Shown here: positions 13,140-19,176 of the stretch, in pieces | How positions within the stretch are numbered: position 1 is the stretch's first letter | How the letters are laid out: each line of letters begins with the position of its first letter | NCBI GenBank assembly: GCA_025937665.1 | Contig: JAICQW010000013.1 | Coordinates: 1 to 19,176 of the forward strand | Source: Nitrososphaeraceae archaeon | GTDB lineage: Archaea > Thermoproteota > Nitrososphaeria > Nitrososphaerales > Nitrososphaeraceae | Direction of reading: 5' to 3' | DNA: 19,176 bases | Translations under genes and position numbers: made by a program | Notes under the pieces: model-generated | Databases searched by the model: none | Told to the model about the DNA's origin: nothing | Seen by the model: the letters and a program-made list of their open reading frames with translations, nothing else

Positions 13140-14327
13140 ATGTCATCCATTGATGAAATAAAGACAAGATTAAAGAAAAACTGGTATGAGTTTGTAAACG
13201 CTAACAATAAGAGATTTACAAATAAAGTAATCGATGGATCTTCGCCACCATCACTATTTGTAGGTGAATATGGTTATCCGCATGTTAGAGTTGGTCCAAT
13301 GGTTCCTCCCTATCATGGTGATACTTCAATATTGGATAATCCTGAACTGTGGTTGGGAAAATCTCTGGAGGAGATTGTAAACTATAGAATCAATCTTTTG
13401 AAAGGAACAATGATTCATAATGTGAGTAAGATTTCGGACAGATATATTGAATCATTACAAGATATGGCGTTGTCTAAAAGGGCGGTCGACAGCACTATGA
13501 CATTTGAAAAGATTCCGTCACAGTATCTAAATGAAATGGTCTTGAGTAAAAGCGATCTTGAAGAAATACCAACTGTATTCTCAGCACCAGTTAGTGATTT
13601 CAAGATTTATCCATCAACATCAGATGAAAAAATCGAGAAGAAATACTACGACGGTGATTTATTAGCGTCAGATGCCGTCGTTGAACTATATGATAATAAT
13701 GTCGACATAACTCGCATTGCGAAGGTCCTAAGTATAGGAATGCTTGGAAGAAAAAAAAATCGAAAACTGGTACCCACTAAATGGAGCATCACAGCGGCAG
13801 ACGACATAGTTTCTATGAATTTATTAAAAAAAATAAAGGACAATAGTGTTTTGGATTGTTATCTTGTATTTGACTTTAATCATCTGGGGAATTACTATTC
13901 AATAATTTTCATACCTGATGATGTATGGAATTTTGAAATGATTGAATCTTGGATCGATACTAATGGAAGAGTACATATAGGATCAGATTATGAATCAGGA
14001 AAAAATATTGATCATTATCCTTCAATCGCTGGAGCATATTTTGCAGCAAGATTGGCAGCTACAGAATATCTATTTAAGAAAAGGAAAAAATCCTCTGTCT
14101 TGATTTTAAGGGAAATCCACCCCGAGTATTTCATGTCTCTTGGAGTCTGGCAGATTAGAGAAGCTATAAGAGAGAGTCTCAAATGGAAAGGAAAGAAATT
14201 TGAAACATTTGATTCTGCTCTAAAATATGGCGTATCCAAGACTTCGCTATCAGCCAATGAGTGGATTAAAAATAGTTCAATTATGAGGAACAAGAAACAG
14301 AAAAGGATATCTGATTATCTCAATTAG
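13140..14327 (+). CDS. nreA: NreA-type DNA repair protein with C-terminal PCNA-interacting motif
   Basis: 395 residues. The archaeal Nre signature is clear: SPPSLFVGEYGYPHVRVGPM (about 35-54) with VPPYHGDTSILDNPELWLGK, KWSITAADDIVSMNLLKKIK (about 218-237), HYPSIAGAYFAARLAATEYL (about 292-311), and VLILREIHPEYFMSLGVWQI with REAIRESL (about 320-347). NreA takes part in the DNA damage response and acts through the clamp PCNA. The C-terminus QKRISDYLN fits a PIP box (Q-x-x-I-x-x-aromatic-L). Unlike NreA of euryarchaea, there is no N-terminal Cys4 zinc finger, and an in-frame stop (13116-13118) rules out a longer start. TATATTTTAA (about 13093-13102) gives a leader of some 17 bases. Confidence 0.88.
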   Translation: MSSIDEIKTRLKKNWYEFVNANNKRFTNKVIDGSSPPSLFVGEYGYPHVRVGPMVPPYHGDTSILDNPELWLGKSLEEIVNYRINLLKGTMIHNVSKISDRYIESLQDMALSKRAVDSTMTFEKIPSQYLNEMVLSKSDLEEIPTVFSAPVSDFKIYPSTSDEKIEKKYYDGDLLASDAVVELYDNNVDITRIAKVLSIGMLGRKKNRKLVPTKWSITAADDIVSMNLLKKIKDNSVLDCYLVFDFNHLGNYYSIIFIPDDVWNFEMIESWIDTNGRVHIGSDYESGKNIDHYPSIAGAYFAARLAATEYLFKKRKKSSVLILREIHPEYFMSLGVWQIREAIRESLKWKGKKFETFDSALKYGVSKTSLSANEWIKNSSIMRNKKQKRISDYLN

Positions 14328-14378
14328 GAAATCCAGAAAAAAATCTATATATCAGCAATTTACAGGCTGAGTTTTAAT

Positions 14379-14422
14379 CAAGATGTATATTTTTATTCAC
14401 AATTAATGAAAAATACATCTTG
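14379..14422. repeat. Inverted repeat between nreA and the RTX gene
   Basis: CAAGATGTAT (14379-14388) is perfectly matched by ATACATCTTG (14413-14422). After one extra A on the left, TTTTT opposite AAAAA extends the dyad. The right arm ends 27 bp before the RTX start. A second short dyad CGCTA/TAGCG (about 14427-14444) follows. It could be an operator, a nreA terminator hairpin or a 5' RNA element; it lacks the T-run expected of a terminator after the stem. Confidence 0.5.
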
Positions 14423-14449
14423 TTCGTCGCTAAAATTGAATAGCGTACT

Positions 14450-15106
14450 ATGATAGATCAATATCCCAATAATAGAGTCTTGTCTTTGACTGTTTTAGTG
14501 AGCATCTTATTTTCAGCATCATTTTTTGGAATCGCAAGCGCGGAGACCGTGATGTGCGGTAACGATGATTCTGATAAATCTTGCAAGGGATCAGAGAGCA
14601 CTGATGTTTTAGTAGGAAATAAGAATTCTAATAGAATGAACGGTCTAGAAGGGACTGACTACATGCTGGGACTATTTGGTAATGATTACATGATTGGTTA
14701 TAATGGTAGTGATACACTCGTGGGCGGTGCAGGTAACGATGTTTTACATGGAGGGGCAGATAAGGACACTCTGATGGGAAGTACTGGAAATGATAATATT
14801 ACAGGTGGATATGGTGCAGACGAAGTGATAGGTGGTGAAGGCAACGATACCATATTAGGAGGTAACGGTCCTGATATCATCATCGCAGGGCAGGGTGAAG
14901 ACTTTATTGTGGGGGGTCCTGGAGTAGATGAAATAAGTGCAGGCGCAGAAGATGATAAAATTTATACTGCAAATAGGAACACTACCGAATCAGATAATTC
15001 TAAGGATATTGTTTACTGCGGCGAGGGAAATGATGAAGTATGGATCAATACCAATATGGATGAGGACGAAGTGAGTAAAGATTGCGAAATATTGCACGAA
15101 GGATGA
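14450..15106 (+). CDS. Secreted RTX-type calcium-binding repeat protein
   Basis: 218 residues. Residues 10-31 are a signal peptide (LSLTVLVSILFSASFFGIAS, AETV follows). Residues about 52-170 are tandem nonapeptide repeats of the GGxGxDx(I/L)x type: GLFGNDYMI, GYNGSDTLV, GGAGNDVLH, GGADKDTLM, GSTGNDNIT, GGYGADEVI, GGEGNDTIL, GGNGPDIII and AGQGEDFIV. Such repeats stack into a calcium-filled parallel beta-roll. Cys36/Cys45 and Cys190/Cys212 flank the roll and may form disulfides. Bacterial RTX proteins leave by type I secretion; here an N-terminal Sec signal is present instead and no transporter is adjacent. The role (surface, matrix or calcium buffering) is unknown; no toxin or enzyme domain is visible. 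Glycines give it a higher local GC. Confidence 0.88.
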   Translation: MIDQYPNNRVLSLTVLVSILFSASFFGIASAETVMCGNDDSDKSCKGSESTDVLVGNKNSNRMNGLEGTDYMLGLFGNDYMIGYNGSDTLVGGAGNDVLHGGADKDTLMGSTGNDNITGGYGADEVIGGEGNDTILGGNGPDIIIAGQGEDFIVGGPGVDEISAGAEDDKIYTANRNTTESDNSKDIVYCGEGNDEVWINTNMDEDEVSKDCEILHEG

Positions 15107-15134
15107 TTCCAAATCCCTACAATTCAAGCATATC

Positions 15135-15968
15135 CTAAAACGGTCTAAAATCCACGGTGCCGCGAATATCTAGAATATCTGTTTGCTGCGCGATAGCCAA
15201 AGCCTTTTCATTCTCACCTTCATCATAACATCTGCGATAAAATGGACAGGTTGGGCATTTATTTGATTTCAAAGGCTCTGTCAATCGTGGAAGGACAGTC
15301 ACATCATTATTTTCAAGTGCATTTACAAGTATGTTCTTTCTCAATACCATTTCATTTTTCAATATCTCTCTTGCGATATCATCTTTAGGAAGATTTACAG
15401 ACCAGCTCTCTATTCCTGGCGATTTAGCACTATTTGGTCTAAAGTAATATTCTCCAGTTTCATCCTTCTTTATCAATTTCAATTCTCTTATATTATATCT
15501 AATAGAAATAATACCCTTTTCAATACCAGTCATAATTAAATAATAGAGTAATTGTCTCAAGTAGGAACGAAAGGTATAATCATTTATATCGAGTCGCTTG
15601 CCGGCTACTGTATCCTTGAGCTCGATTATTATCGTTTTATTATTCGTATTATCCATTATATCAGGATGAGCGACTATTCCATCCATTTCTAACTCCGCTT
15701 GAGCTACTCCAATTTTTGCAAGCTTGGTGATGGCAAACTCACTTGCTTCACCCCTGACAAAATGATGTATTGATTCATCAGTGATTGGAGCTTCATCCGG
15801 ATAAACTCGGGAATAATACTGCTTTCTGATGCAGGAGCTAGGGAGTATATCTGAAACATGGATGGGCGCTGGTCCAGTTCTTTCCTTTTTCCTCTCATCA
15901 TATCTTACTCTAAAATTATCTCTTAGCAAATCTGTGAATTCTGAATCAGGCCGGATCAATATTGGCAT
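15135..15968 (-). CDS. Stand-alone Cas4/RecB-like PD-(D/E)XK exonuclease with Fe-S cysteines
   Basis: 277 residues from ATG 15968. Motifs in order: HVSDILPSSCIRKQYY with first cluster Cys46; HHFVRGEASEFA (69-79); GIVAHPDI with Asp103; IIELKDT with Glu116 and Lys118 (the D-ExK catalytic set); SYLRQLLYYL with Gln139; and the C-terminal CPTCPFYRRC with Cys238, Cys241 and Cys247. One N-terminal and three C-terminal cysteines around a RecB nuclease core are the Cas4/AddB plan, binding a 4Fe-4S cluster and cutting DNA from an end. No cas1, cas2 or repeat array is in the window, so a role in general DNA repair or element defence is more likely than CRISPR adaptation. The C-terminal extension after the cysteines (30 residues) is of unknown role. 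Confidence 0.85.
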   Translation of the reverse strand: MPILIRPDSEFTDLLRDNFRVRYDERKKERTGPAPIHVSDILPSSCIRKQYYSRVYPDEAPITDESIHHFVRGEASEFAITKLAKIGVAQAELEMDGIVAHPDIMDNTNNKTIIIELKDTVAGKRLDINDYTFRSYLRQLLYYLIMTGIEKGIISIRYNIRELKLIKKDETGEYYFRPNSAKSPGIESWSVNLPKDDIAREILKNEMVLRKNILVNALENNDVTVLPRLTEPLKSNKCPTCPFYRRCYDEGENEKALAIAQQTDILDIRGTVDFRPF

Positions 15969-16104
15969 AACTTACTGGAGATTATTGACATGACACGTCT
16001 TAATAGTTGTTTTATTTAATCTGATAATCTGGCGAAAAACATTTTAAAAATATTTTATATATTCCATATTTGGATTAGAAGTTACGGAACAAAAAGTTAA
16101 GGTA

Positions 16105-16680
16105 TTGGGTATTGGAAGTAGTATGAGGAAAAATTCGTTTAGCACTAAAGCTCTACGAAGTGTTCTAGAAATTATTTCCATGAAGTATAAAGCCGAAGTT
16201 AGATTATTGAGCCTCTTCGAAACCGAATTGCCAATGTATAGGCCCAGTACTGGATTTGAAAATAAAAATGTAAAAAAGATCACATCTGACGTAAATTGGG
16301 CCAATGTATTTCTTTTAGCTTCACCCGATTACCATGGGTCAATGTCAGGGGCAATGAAAAACTTTCTTGATTTTTTCTGGAAGGAATTTTCCGGAAAGAC
16401 CTTTGGCTATATTGTCTCTTCCCATGAGAAAGGTCTAACTGTGATGGATCAGATGAGAACTGCAGTAAGACAGTGTTATGCTTGGAGTTTGCCATATGGA
16501 ATTTCGATAAACGAGCGAGAAGACTTGGACCAGGTTGGCCAGATTGTTAACAAGCGATTGCAATCAAGAATGGAGATGCTTGCTAGAGATCTGGTTGTGT
16601 ACGGAGGGATAATTTATTCGCAATTCACTAATGATATAGATTCTTCAGAACCCAATACGTTTGCCCATTACTACCTATAG
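16105..16680 (+). CDS. NAD(P)H-dependent FMN reductase (flavodoxin-like)
   Basis: 191 residues from TTG 16105. GIGSSMRKNSFSTKAL is the phosphate-binding loop of the NADPH-dependent FMN reductase family, SPDYHGSMSGAMKNFLDFFW is the conserved flavin-contact helix (about 73-92), and FGYIVSSHEKG follows. It reduces flavin or quinones using NAD(P)H. The start is doubtful: family members have a first strand of four to six residues before GI-GS, and the frame does continue upstream (VTEQKVKV) to a stop at 16045-16047, but that stretch has no ATG, GTG or TTG. TTTTATAT (about 16053-16060) places transcription near 16080-16085, which would include the extension. The TTG at 16105 has AAGGT only one base ahead. 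Confidence 0.8.
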   Translation: MGIGSSMRKNSFSTKALRSVLEIISMKYKAEVRLLSLFETELPMYRPSTGFENKNVKKITSDVNWANVFLLASPDYHGSMSGAMKNFLDFFWKEFSGKTFGYIVSSHEKGLTVMDQMRTAVRQCYAWSLPYGISINEREDLDQVGQIVNKRLQSRMEMLARDLVVYGGIIYSQFTNDIDSSEPNTFAHYYL

Positions 16681-16805
16681 AACAATATGGGTATTGAAAT
16701 TTTTCATGAATTCTTGATAAAATAAAAAAGACTAGACTATTCGGTGAACTTTGTTTAGGGACTTCTATTATAAGCTCAAACCTAGCAGGCTTGAAAGACA
16801 ATAAA

Positions 16806-17612
16806 ATGCTGGGCCTGAATACATCTTTCTCTCTACAAGGAAAAGATGTTTTGTCAACCTTTTTGGATATGCCGTTTTGGATTTGGGATCCTTGTACTCA
16901 CAGAAATCAATATTCAACGGAAGGTGGATACTGTTGCTTTAATCATATACTATCATTGCCTAGTAAAGATGGCGTTTCATATCCTCTGTTTAGATTTCAA
17001 AAAATTATCTTTGATATCCTAGAACAAAATCAGAAGGTTTGGATAAAGAAGGCAAGAGGGCTAGGACTAACCACTTTCATTCTTAGATACCTCACTTGGA
17101 AAATCCTTTTTTCTTCAGAGTTGGATTATAAATCAATCTACGTTATTGCCGGAAATGGTAATGGATCTAGTCATAAAATGGATGCGATGTTAAAGAAGTT
17201 ATTCGAAAAAAGATTTTCTTTGTTAAAATTAGATTCAAAATTCACTGATTTATGGTTAAAGAAAACCTGGATAAAAATTTTAGACTCAACTGATATTATT
17301 GATTTTGCCGCTTATGATATAGCATATTTGTTCATAGATGATGCAGATTTTTTGGAGCCCTCCAAACAGATAAAGTTAGATCAGATAATTTCATCATGTT
17401 CTGTCAAAAGTAATTGCAGAACGATTATGGTTTCGACCCCCAATCAACGTGGAAGTTTGTTTGAAAAAATAGAAAATGGTGAAAAATCAGGATATGCGAA
17501 ATTGAAGCTTGATTATAGATATGGAATAGACACCTTTTATGATGGTAAATTTATTGAAAGTAAGAAATTAGAGCCCGAATTTAACAGAGAATATAATATT
17601 GTGTATAAATAA
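16806..17612 (+). CDS. Terminase-large-subunit-like ATPase, lacking the nuclease domain
   Basis: 268 residues from ATG 16806. A TTG at 16791 would add five residues, but the TATA-like TATTATAAG (16767-16775) predicts transcription near 16796, favouring the ATG. The N-terminus FWIWDPCTHRNQ with GGYCCFNHILSLPSKDG and PLFRFQKIIFDIL is typical of the terminase-like proteins of Nitrososphaeria. The Walker A-like loop is KKARGLGLTT (about 81-90), Walker B is YLFIDDADF (174-182), and TIMVSTPNQRGSLFEKI is the coupling motif. The protein ends EFNREYNIVYK; in viral terminases the RNase-H-like nuclease that cuts packaged DNA starts just after this point. The gene is truncated or ATPase-only, with no portal, capsid or small-terminase gene nearby. 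Confidence 0.72.
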   Translation: MLGLNTSFSLQGKDVLSTFLDMPFWIWDPCTHRNQYSTEGGYCCFNHILSLPSKDGVSYPLFRFQKIIFDILEQNQKVWIKKARGLGLTTFILRYLTWKILFSSELDYKSIYVIAGNGNGSSHKMDAMLKKLFEKRFSLLKLDSKFTDLWLKKTWIKILDSTDIIDFAAYDIAYLFIDDADFLEPSKQIKLDQIISSCSVKSNCRTIMVSTPNQRGSLFEKIENGEKSGYAKLKLDYRYGIDTFYDGKFIESKKLEPEFNREYNIVYK

Positions 17613-17889
17613 TATCTGCCATTAGTATCACATGCATTATTTTTGCTCTCTCCAATGCATTAGTCATAAATTTCTTGCTGCCAATTATAATCAGATGTGA
17701 TTGTAAGGATTTTTATTTATGAAATCATGTTCCAATTAGAATGCAATAAATAAATAAGGATTATTACGATCCTTGCAGAGTAACAATAAGTATCAAAATA
17801 TACAAATTTAGAAAGAAGTTAAATCAAATTAATATTACAATAGCTTGGATACATTAATTTAAATACCATTTTTTGATAAATGAAAACTA
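17613..17889. other. AT-rich spacer with small hairpin and PP2C promoter
   Basis: No gene was recognised. AAGGAT (17756-17761) pairs with ATCCTT (17769-17774) around a 7-base loop. ATTTAAATAC (about 17857-17866) is centred about 28 bp before the PP2C TTG. A nine-codon frame begins at ATG 17880 and is judged meaningless. Confidence 0.4.
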
Positions 17890-18624
17890 TTGCTGATTTC
17901 GGGCCATAAATCAGATATAGGATTAGTACGACAGAATAATGAAGATGCTCTTTACACAAATGATAGATTAGGCGTATATGTCTTAGCTGATGGAATGGGC
18001 GGACACGAAGGTGGTGAGATCGCAAGTAACATTGCAGTTAACACAGTAGCAAAAATCCTGTCCAGGTCCATTATTGAACTCCAGAAGAAGAACGTTGGAG
18101 AAATAGTCCATAATGCTTTGCACAAAGCAAATGAGGAGATTATTTTATTTAGAAAAAATCAAATTAATCTAATGAGTATGGCAACAACTGTAGTCATTTC
18201 AATTTTTCTTGACGACGTTGTTAATTGCATACATTTGGGCGACAGCAGGGCATATTTGTATAAGAAAGATAACAATCTGATTCAACTAACCACTGATGAC
18301 TCACTGGTAACGGAGATGGTAAAGCAGGGAAGGATGAGAAAAGATGAGCTTCAAGATCACAGTCTACGAAATATTGTTACACGCTTTCTCGGTACTGTCA
18401 ACTTGACACTTCCTGAAATTCAACAATTTAGAGTTGAAACAAATGATTGCATTATGCTCTGTTCGGATGGTCTTACCAATATGTTAAATGACGAAGAAAT
18501 AAAGTCAATATTAAGGGAAAATATTTCAATCGGTCCGCAAGAGGTATGTGATTTGCTTGTTAACAGAGCAAATGCGAAAGGCGGTCAAGATAATATCTCT
18601 GTTATTGTAGTTCGGAGCAAATAG
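17890..18624 (+). CDS. PP2C-family serine/threonine protein phosphatase
   Basis: 244 residues, one PP2C catalytic domain and nothing else. Metal-binding motifs are complete: SDIGLVRQNNEDA (8-20), LADGMGGHEGGE with Asp34 (32-43), HLGDSRAYL with Asp118 (115-123), CSDGLTNML with Asp193 (191-199) and GGQDNISVIVV with Asp234 and Asn235. It is a soluble, Mn/Mg-dependent enzyme that removes phosphate from Ser/Thr. The compact form matches the bacterial Stp/PrpC type that usually opposes an STK kinase or FHA proteins; none lies in the window. The start TTG 17890 sits about 28 bp after a TATA box, consistent with a leaderless message; ATG 17880 is out of frame. Confidence 0.92.
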   Translation: MLISGHKSDIGLVRQNNEDALYTNDRLGVYVLADGMGGHEGGEIASNIAVNTVAKILSRSIIELQKKNVGEIVHNALHKANEEIILFRKNQINLMSMATTVVISIFLDDVVNCIHLGDSRAYLYKKDNNLIQLTTDDSLVTEMVKQGRMRKDELQDHSLRNIVTRFLGTVNLTLPEIQQFRVETNDCIMLCSDGLTNMLNDEEIKSILRENISIGPQEVCDLLVNRANAKGGQDNISVIVVRSK

Positions 18625-18732
18625 AAATTTCGCGGCCAGAAATATTCCATGCTTCATAGTACTTTCAAAAATTCCATTTTTCAATAATCTTTAGTACCTC
18701 GGAAAGCTGACATAATTCTGAACGAATCATTA

Positions 18733-19143
18733 TCAGCCTTCAGGAGATGATAGCAGCGTAAAAATATTTCCATCAAGGTCCTTCACAAGGGACATTGTGC
18801 CACCCCATTCCTGTTTTTCTGGTTTTGTAATATTAACTCCCTTTGATTCAAGTTCTTCGTAAGTTGATTGGATATCTGATGTATAGAACCAAACTCCTGT
18901 GTTATTTCCAATACTTTTCTTAGCGACTTCTAATTCTTCAGGGGACATCTGTTGTAAATTTGGTTCCATTATACTTAGGGTCGATTCTGAGTCTTTGGGT
19001 GCAACCTCTATCCATTTTCCGCCAAAGAAAGGAACATTCATTCTAATATCAAAACCAATCTTTTCTGTATAAAATTTCACTGCTTGTGCTTGGTCTGATA
19101 CCATTATAACTACGCCGCCTATTGTGTTAATCATTGTAAACAT
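18733..19143 (-). CDS. VOC superfamily protein (glyoxalase/bleomycin-resistance fold)
   Basis: 136 residues from ATG 19143. A TTG at 19155 would add four residues (MSRI), but a TATA-like TTATAAT on the reverse strand (about 19161-19167) is only 22 bp from the ATG, favouring the shorter leaderless form. Two beta-alpha-beta-beta-beta modules are visible: GGVVIMVSDQAQAVKFYTEK with IGFDIRMNVPFFGGKWIEVA, then GVWFYTSDIQSTYEELESKG with WGGTMSLVKDLDGNIFTLL. Most VOC enzymes use His or Glu at the first strand of each module and Glu at the end (DGNxxEL); here these are Val and Thr, so the usual metal site appears incomplete. Substrate unknown. Confidence 0.85.
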   Translation of the reverse strand: MFTMINTIGGVVIMVSDQAQAVKFYTEKIGFDIRMNVPFFGGKWIEVAPKDSESTLSIMEPNLQQMSPEELEVAKKSIGNNTGVWFYTSDIQSTYEELESKGVNITKPEKQEWGGTMSLVKDLDGNIFTLLSSPEG

Positions 19144-19176
19144 TATTCTGGACAAGAATTATTATAAAGTTGCTGC

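Noticed and set aside
15135..15968. Search for a CRISPR array or cas genes next to the Cas4-like gene.
   Set aside because: No regularly spaced direct repeats and no other cas-like protein were found anywhere in the window.
17880..17909. ATG at 17880 as the start of the PP2C gene.
   Set aside because: It is out of frame with the phosphatase and reaches a stop after nine codons.

Overview
The window looks like chromosomal DNA of an AT-rich ammonia-oxidising archaeon (Nitrososphaeria/Thaumarchaeota, most like the soil Nitrososphaera/Nitrosocosmicus group). The evidence is archaeal NAC, MBF1, Trm56, TiaS and NreA, intron-bearing tRNA genes with bulge-helix-bulge splice sites, and TATA-like boxes about 22-30 bp ahead of start codons, which implies mostly leaderless or short-leader mRNAs, several of them with TTG starts. 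The taxonomic call is inference from gene content.

Layout. 1-1950 is gene-poor. It holds the 5' part of an unrecognised gene running off the left edge, two micro-ORFs (43 and 38 codons), and an array of five related stem-loops (690-732, 808-866, 1263-1328, 1518-1578, 1795-1842). All five point the same way and most have a TATA-like box upstream; I read them as an undescribed small-RNA family. 1951-3680 has an exported seven-blade YVTN propeller protein, a 47-residue zinc-ribbon microprotein and the DNA-binding stump of a tyrosine recombinase. 3785-7258 is a translation block. On the minus strand are a V-ATPase-H-like coiled coil and a PUA-protein/NAC pair; on the plus strand is an overlapping mbf1-hflX-trm56 operon. 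7313-9248 carries tRNA-Leu(CAG) and initiator tRNA-Met(CAT), each broken by two introns, and then the tRNA-Ile2 agmatidine synthetase TiaS. In tRNA-Leu the two introns isolate a 7-nt exon that contains the anticodon.

9460-15106 is mixed: a secreted protein of unknown function, two divergent SRPBCC lipid/ligand-binding proteins, a 14-TM DHA2-type MFS exporter, a NreA-type DNA repair protein with a C-terminal PCNA-binding motif but no N-terminal zinc finger, and a secreted RTX calcium-binding repeat protein. 15135-19143 has a stand-alone Cas4/RecB-like Fe-S nuclease with no CRISPR nearby, an FMN reductase with a problematic start codon, a terminase-like ATPase that ends before the nuclease domain, a PP2C phosphatase and a VOC (glyoxalase-fold) protein.

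How the parts work together. 3.8-9.2 kb serves protein and tRNA biogenesis: nascent-chain binding, ribosome-associated GTPase, C56 methylation and C34 agmatidinylation, next to tRNAs that need the splicing endonuclease. The truncated recombinase and terminase suggest old mobile elements. No CRISPR array, rRNA or complete insertion sequence was seen.
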